Origin: Acidobacteriota bacterium
Lineage (GTDB): Bacteria > Acidobacteriota > Terriglobia > Terriglobales > Acidobacteriaceae
Length of the DNA: 9,086 bases
Direction: 5' to 3'
Assembly (NCBI GenBank): GCA_003224995.1
Contig: QIAI01000334.1
Coordinates: forward strand, 3,115 to 12,200
A program made the translations under genes and the position numbers. Shown here piece by piece: positions 7,042-9,086 of the stretch. Position 1 is the stretch's first letter, and every line of letters starts with the position of its first letter. A model generated the notes under the pieces. It saw only the letters and a program-made list of their open reading frames with translations, searched no databases and had not been told where the DNA came from.

Positions 7042-7118
7042 TGGCGGGAGCGACGGGACTCGAAACCGCGGCCTCCTGCGTGACAGGCAGGCGTTCTAAC
7101 CAGCTGAACTACGCCCCC
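7042..7118 (-). tRNA. tRNA-Asp (anticodon GTC)
   Basis: A 77-nt cloverleaf with encoded CCA (7044-7042). The acceptor stem GGGGGCG pairs with CGCTCCC (one G-T wobble), with discriminator G. The D-stem is GTTC/GAAC. The anticodon stem is CCTGC/GCAGG with loop CTGTCAC, giving anticodon GTC, and the variable loop is AGGCC. The T-arm is GCGGT-TTCGAGT-CCCGT. Position 53 is T where the nearly universal G53-C61 pair is expected, so the T-stem closes on a T-C mismatch and keeps a terminal G-T. Everything else follows bacterial tRNA-Asp closely. It delivers aspartate at GAC and GAT codons if functional. A 16-bp block covering its 5' end is duplicated just upstream of it. Confidence 0.92.
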
Positions 7119-7141
7119 GCATAATTACGCCCCCGCATAAT
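7110..7141. repeat. Perfect 16-bp tandem duplication at the tRNA-Asp 5' end
   Basis: TACGCCCCCGCATAAT occurs at 7110-7125 and again, with no gap, at 7126-7141. The first copy contains tRNA positions 1-9 plus 7 nt of 5' flank; the second lies wholly in the upstream flank. Seen directly. It places a second acceptor-like 5' strand upstream of the tRNA. Confidence 0.95.
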
Positions 7142-7547
7142 AAGGATTGTCTGATTCCTTCCGGTTCCCTCCGACACCCTTTCATTCCCCGCCGACCATC
7201 TGCCCGTGCCGCGACAGGGCAGCGTTCCTCTCGACAGTAAGAAGGCAAAGTCAGATTTTCTCGTCAACGAATCCCTCAAACGCTGCATTTGCCGCCGATC
7301 CAGACGCGAAGCGCATCTGCATCGCGTCAGGTCTATCTATAGGACTCGCGCAAAGACCCTGGCATTAACTTTTCCCGAGAAGTCGTGAGAGACATGAGAA
7401 TCGTGGGTGGAAATCGTGGGTTCAAAACGTTGTTTTCAGAAAGAAGAACAATGAAGGAACAGGGTCCGCATGCTCACGAATCATCAATCGCGAACGCTGC
7501 CGTGACAGCCAACAATTTGCAAGTAACTCAACCGAACCTATGCGACG
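7142..7547. other. Non-coding stretch, no gene supported
   Basis: Short open frames exist here (for example 7206-7388 and 7385-7624 on the plus strand), but they lack ribosome-binding sites, overlap in different frames, and show no recognisable domain, signal peptide or membrane segment. The only internal structure seen is an imperfect 13-nt tandem, AATCGTGGGT at 7399-7408 and 7412-7421. The promoter of the tRNA-Asp gene should lie near 7142-7190 on the minus strand, but no convincing -35/-10 pair was found. Confidence 0.5.
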
Positions 7548-7817
7548 CTACTGTATTCCGTTCAGCTTCTCGTAGAACCACATCCCCGCGAGCGCTATCA
7601 GAAATACGCCAGAACCCATGCTGAACACACGCACCGGAATGGTTAGCCGGTTGACCTTGGCCAACAGTTCCGTCTGCTCCGCGTGCATGTGCGAACTGGC
7701 GTCATCCAGAAACAACTGGTCGTCCCTGTGCATAGTAAGTGTGCTCTTGTAGATCAGGAGGACGATCAGACCAATTGCGAAAGCTCCGAAGATTACCGCC
7801 ACGATTGTCAGAGTCAT
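7548..7817 (-). CDS. Small membrane protein with two predicted helices, function unknown
   Basis: An 89-residue protein with a well-placed ribosome-binding site (GAGGTGA, about 3 nt before the ATG at 7817). Residues 2-24 (TLTIVAVIFGAFAIGLIVLLIYK) and about 63-83 (VRVFSMGSGVFLIALAGMWFY) are membrane helices. The middle, about 25-60, is polar and helical with heptad-like hydrophobics (HRDDQLFLDDASSHMHAEQTELLAKVNRL), and may form a coiled-coil hairpin across the membrane. No catalytic motif and no family is recognised. It is divergent from the 46-aa zinc-ribbon gene; two related palindromes lie in the 293-nt space between them, one of them only 57 nt upstream of this start. The good start signal and coherent topology argue that it is real. 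Confidence 0.72.
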   Translation of the reverse strand: MTLTIVAVIFGAFAIGLIVLLIYKSTLTMHRDDQLFLDDASSHMHAEQTELLAKVNRLTIPVRVFSMGSGVFLIALAGMWFYEKLNGIQ

Positions 7818-7873
7818 AAATCACCTCAGCAAATTGCACCCCATTGAATGGTCCCACAGTCCCGGCGCACGAA

Positions 7874-7893
7874 ACTGATCAATATTGGTCACT
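7874..7893. promoter_or_regulatory. Palindromic candidate operator P1
   Basis: The site reads ACTGATCAA-TA-TTGGTCACT. Its inner 16 bp (7876-7891) are symmetric at 14 of 16 positions. It matches the P2 palindrome at 8060-8079 in 15 of 20 positions, including the same 2-bp central spacer. It lies upstream of the 89-aa membrane protein gene. The binding protein is unknown. Confidence 0.5.
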
Positions 7894-8058
7894 AATGCGC
7901 GATCCTTGTGTTTCACCGAGTAAGCAGGACTGGGTCAAAACAGGCGGTTTTCAGCCGTTCCGGCCAGGTCAGACTAAGATTTTGGTCGGCGAGCGACACT
8001 CCTCGTGCCGCCGTGCATGAACTACGATCACAGTAGGCCGTCGGTTCGCACTCGAATC

Positions 8059-8080
8059 AACTGGTCAAAATTGACCAGTT
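8059..8080. promoter_or_regulatory. Perfect 22-bp palindromic candidate operator P2
   Basis: Two perfect 10-bp arms, AACTGGTCAA and TTGACCAGTT, are separated by AA. It lies 30 nt before the 46-aa zinc-ribbon gene and contains TTGACC, a possible -35 box (8071-8076), so a bound protein could block transcription. No T-run follows, so it is not a terminator. The perfect arms and the related second copy P1 argue for a dimeric repressor of GntR or TetR style, but no such gene lies in the window. Confidence 0.62.
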
Positions 8081-8110
8081 TCCTGAAGGGTTCAGTTGCA
8101 TTATGAAGCC

Positions 8111-8251
8111 ATGAAAGTCACTGAGAAACAAGCGCTATCGGTTCGGTGCCCTACCTGTGGAGCCAAGCCTGGAGAACAATGCGAGCTCAGTACTGGCCTG
8201 CCGCGCACTGAGCCCCACCGAGATCGACGAATTGTGGCATCCGACAAGTAA
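8111..8251 (+). CDS. 46-aa zinc-ribbon-like protein
   Basis: A short frame, ATG 8111 to TAA 8249-8251. Residues 11-40 read VRCPTCGAKPGEQCELSTGL followed by PRTEPHRDRR. C13, C16, C24 and H36 give a C-x2-C-x7-C-x11-H pattern, a likely single zinc site. The same layout occurs in small zinc-finger proteins of actinobacteria and their phages (CPxCGAxxGxxC...H), and similar small proteins are, to my recollection, common in acidobacteria. The basic tail RDRR may contact nucleic acid. No good ribosome-binding site precedes it. A tiny upstream frame (ATG 8103, MKP, TGA 8112-8114) overlaps its start by ATGA. It stands divergent from the 89-aa membrane protein gene with candidate operators between them. 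The function is unknown. Confidence 0.72.
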   Translation: MKVTEKQALSVRCPTCGAKPGEQCELSTGLPRTEPHRDRRIVASDK

Positions 8252-8382
8252 ACCCACAGTCTGGTTCCTTCGATCAGAAACCCTGCTCAATCTCTGGCCC
8301 ACGCTGCGTCGTGCTGGTACACCCGCCGTCCCCGCGGAGTATCCAGATTGCAACTCTGCTGGATGTGCTGAGAGTGTGTTCT

Positions 8383-8414
8383 AGCGAAATCGATCTATAG
8401 ATTCGCTGATTTCG
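8383..8414. repeat. Two overlapping, mutually exclusive hairpins
   Basis: The arms AGCGAA (8383-8388) and TTCGCT (8402-8407) can pair. So can CGAAATC (8385-8391) and GATTTCG (8408-8414). The 5' arms share bases, so only one can form. The palindrome TCTATAGA lies in the loop. They sit about 70 nt upstream of the Crp/Fnr gene; either DNA-binding sites or RNA structure is possible. No T-run follows. Confidence 0.35.
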
Positions 8415-8425
8415 TCTCGATATAT

Positions 8426-8441
8426 TGAGCACAATGGCTCA
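8426..8441. promoter_or_regulatory. CRP/FNR-geometry inverted repeat upstream of the Crp/Fnr gene
   Basis: TGAGC-N6-GCTCA has the 5-6-5 layout of CRP (TGTGA-N6-TCACA) family sites with different arm bases. It lies 34 nt before the start of a Crp/Fnr-family gene and partly overlaps a -10-like TATATT (8421-8426), so autorepression is a natural guess. The arms are short enough for chance. Confidence 0.35.
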
Positions 8442-8456
8442 GTTTTAGCGCCTTTT

Positions 8457-8472
8457 AGGGACTAAAATGTAG
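8457..8472 (+). other. Ribosome-binding site with an ATG-TAG start-stop element
   Basis: AGGGA (8457-8461) lies 5 nt before ATG 8467, which is followed at once by TAG (8470-8472). The frame is that of the Crp/Fnr gene, whose apparent start ATG 8476 comes one codon later (ATG-TAG-TGG-ATG). The site is correctly spaced for 8467 but 14 nt from 8476, too far. Reinitiation at 8476, or a nonsense mutation in codon 2 of the original start, would both explain it. Confidence 0.45.
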
Positions 8473-8475
8473 TGG

Positions 8476-9086
8476 ATGACTTCTACTGCACTTAAGAAGA
8501 CCCGCGACTTCGACCCCACCACCTTCCTCGCAACGATCGGCGAGGGCAGGAAGAATCTGACTGTCTCCAAGAAGCAAGGGATCTTCGCCCAAGGGGATGC
8601 AGCAGACGCAGTCTTCTATATCCAGAAAGGCAAGGTGCAACTCACCGTTGTATCCAAGATCGGCAAAGAAGCCACCATTGCCATGTTGGGCCAGGGGAAC
8701 TTTTTTGGGGAAGGATCGTTAGCGGGGCAATCTTTCCGTATGGGATCGGCGGAGGCGATGACAGATTGCCAGCTCCTGCGCATAGAGAAGAAGGCGATGA
8801 TGGATGCGCTGCATCGGGAGCCTGCCTTGTCAGAGGTGTTCGTGGCGTATTTGCTGGCGCGAAACGTCCGCTATGAGGAAGATCTGGTGGATCAACTGTT
8901 TAATTCCAGCGAGAAGAGGCTGGCCCGCGTCCTTCTCATGCTTGCTCATTTTGGCAAGGAAGGGGTTCCGGAGACCGTGGTTCCCAAGATCAGCCAGGAG
9001 ACTCTGGCCGAGATGGTCGGAACCACACGTTCGCGCGTGAGTTTTTTTATGAACCGGTTCAGAAAGTTGGGCTTCATCAACTACGC
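8476..9086 (+). CDS. Crp/Fnr-family transcriptional regulator, 3' end cut by the window edge
   Basis: 203 codons are visible from ATG 8476 and the frame is open at the right edge. Residues 20-115 form the cyclic-nucleotide-binding-like beta-barrel (KQGIFAQGDAADAVFYIQKGKVQLTVVS, then GQGNFFGEGSLAG and ATIAMLG). Residues 115-145 form the long dimerisation helix (EVFVAYLLARNVRYEEDLVDQLF). From about 146 comes the winged helix, with the recognition segment ISQETLAEMVGTTRSRVSFFMNRFRKLGF. There is no N-terminal cysteine cluster as in FNR. The cAMP-contact segment is altered (GEGSLAGQSFRMGSAEA rather than GEL...RSA), so the ligand is unclear. Relatives are about 225-235 residues, so some 20-30 are missing. 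In-frame stops upstream force the start at or after 8476. It may control itself through the inverted repeat at 8426-8441. Confidence 0.92.
   Translation, partial: MTSTALKKTRDFDPTTFLATIGEGRKNLTVSKKQGIFAQGDAADAVFYIQKGKVQLTVVSKIGKEATIAMLGQGNFFGEGSLAGQSFRMGSAEAMTDCQLLRIEKKAMMDALHREPALSEVFVAYLLARNVRYEEDLVDQLFNSSEKRLARVLLMLAHFGKEGVPETVVPKISQETLAEMVGTTRSRVSFFMNRFRKLGFINY

Noticed and set aside
7042..7141. Prophage or integrative-element attachment site at tRNA-Asp
   Set aside because: The duplication covers the 5' end rather than the 3' end, the copies are directly adjacent with nothing between, and no integrase gene is visible.
7206..7388. 60-codon plus-strand frame after the tRNA
   Set aside because: It has no ribosome-binding site, no family resemblance, and Arg/Lys-rich composition typical of non-coding frames in this sequence.
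8157..8384. 75-codon plus-strand frame
   Set aside because: It overlaps the 46-aa zinc-ribbon gene in another frame and extends into the intergenic region. The shorter frame has the coherent CxxC...C...H pattern, this one none.
1..9086. CRISPR array, insertion sequence, toxin-antitoxin or phage-defence module
   Set aside because: No regularly spaced repeats, transposase, nuclease or defence-associated domain was found on either strand.

Overview
The window looks like chromosomal DNA of a soil-type bacterium, most likely an acidobacterium (Acidobacteriota, class Terriglobia). This is inferred from protein style: a Crp/Fnr regulator with the RVSFFMNRFRKLGF helix-turn-helix ending, a CnaB/carboxypeptidase-regulatory-like exported protein, a small CPTCGAKPGEQC zinc-ribbon protein, and moderate-to-high GC. 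No database search was possible, so the taxonomy is an inference.

Positions 1-4879, all on the minus strand, hold a carbohydrate-degradation operon transcribed right to left: a GH2 beta-galactosidase-type enzyme (2561-4879), a GH42 beta-galactosidase (374-2518), and a signal-peptide-bearing GlcG/HbpS (DUF336) protein cut by the window edge (1-341). Gaps are only 42 and 32 nt. Both glycosidases carry twin-arginine signals and intact catalytic glutamates, so export and activity on beta-galactosides are likely. A LacI-family regulator (5066-6097, plus strand) is divergent. The shared intergenic region holds two 14-bp inverted repeats with the nCGn core typical of LacI/GalR-family operators, overlapping candidate promoter elements for both directions. 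The simplest model is a sugar-induced local regulon.

Positions 6100-7041 are a decayed stretch: the start of an exported CnaB-like protein whose homology stops after about 100 codons, followed by a start-less 3' fragment of a major facilitator transporter. Next comes a tRNA-Asp(GTC) gene on the minus strand (7042-7118). Its 5' end is duplicated as a perfect 16-bp tandem repeat, and its T-stem carries an unusual mismatch. About 400 nt without a supportable gene follow.

Positions 7548-8251 hold a divergent pair: an 89-aa two-helix membrane protein (minus) and a 46-aa zinc-ribbon-like protein (plus). Two related 20-22 bp palindromes lie between them, suggesting a shared unknown regulator. The window ends in a Crp/Fnr-family regulator (8476 to the edge, 203 codons visible). 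Upstream of it are overlapping hairpins, a CRP-geometry inverted repeat and an in-frame ATG-TAG start-stop element.

Nothing here is an obviously new multi-gene system. The most interesting signals are the paired palindromes around the two small genes, the mini-ORFs placed just before three gene starts, and the altered tRNA-Asp with its duplicated 5' end.
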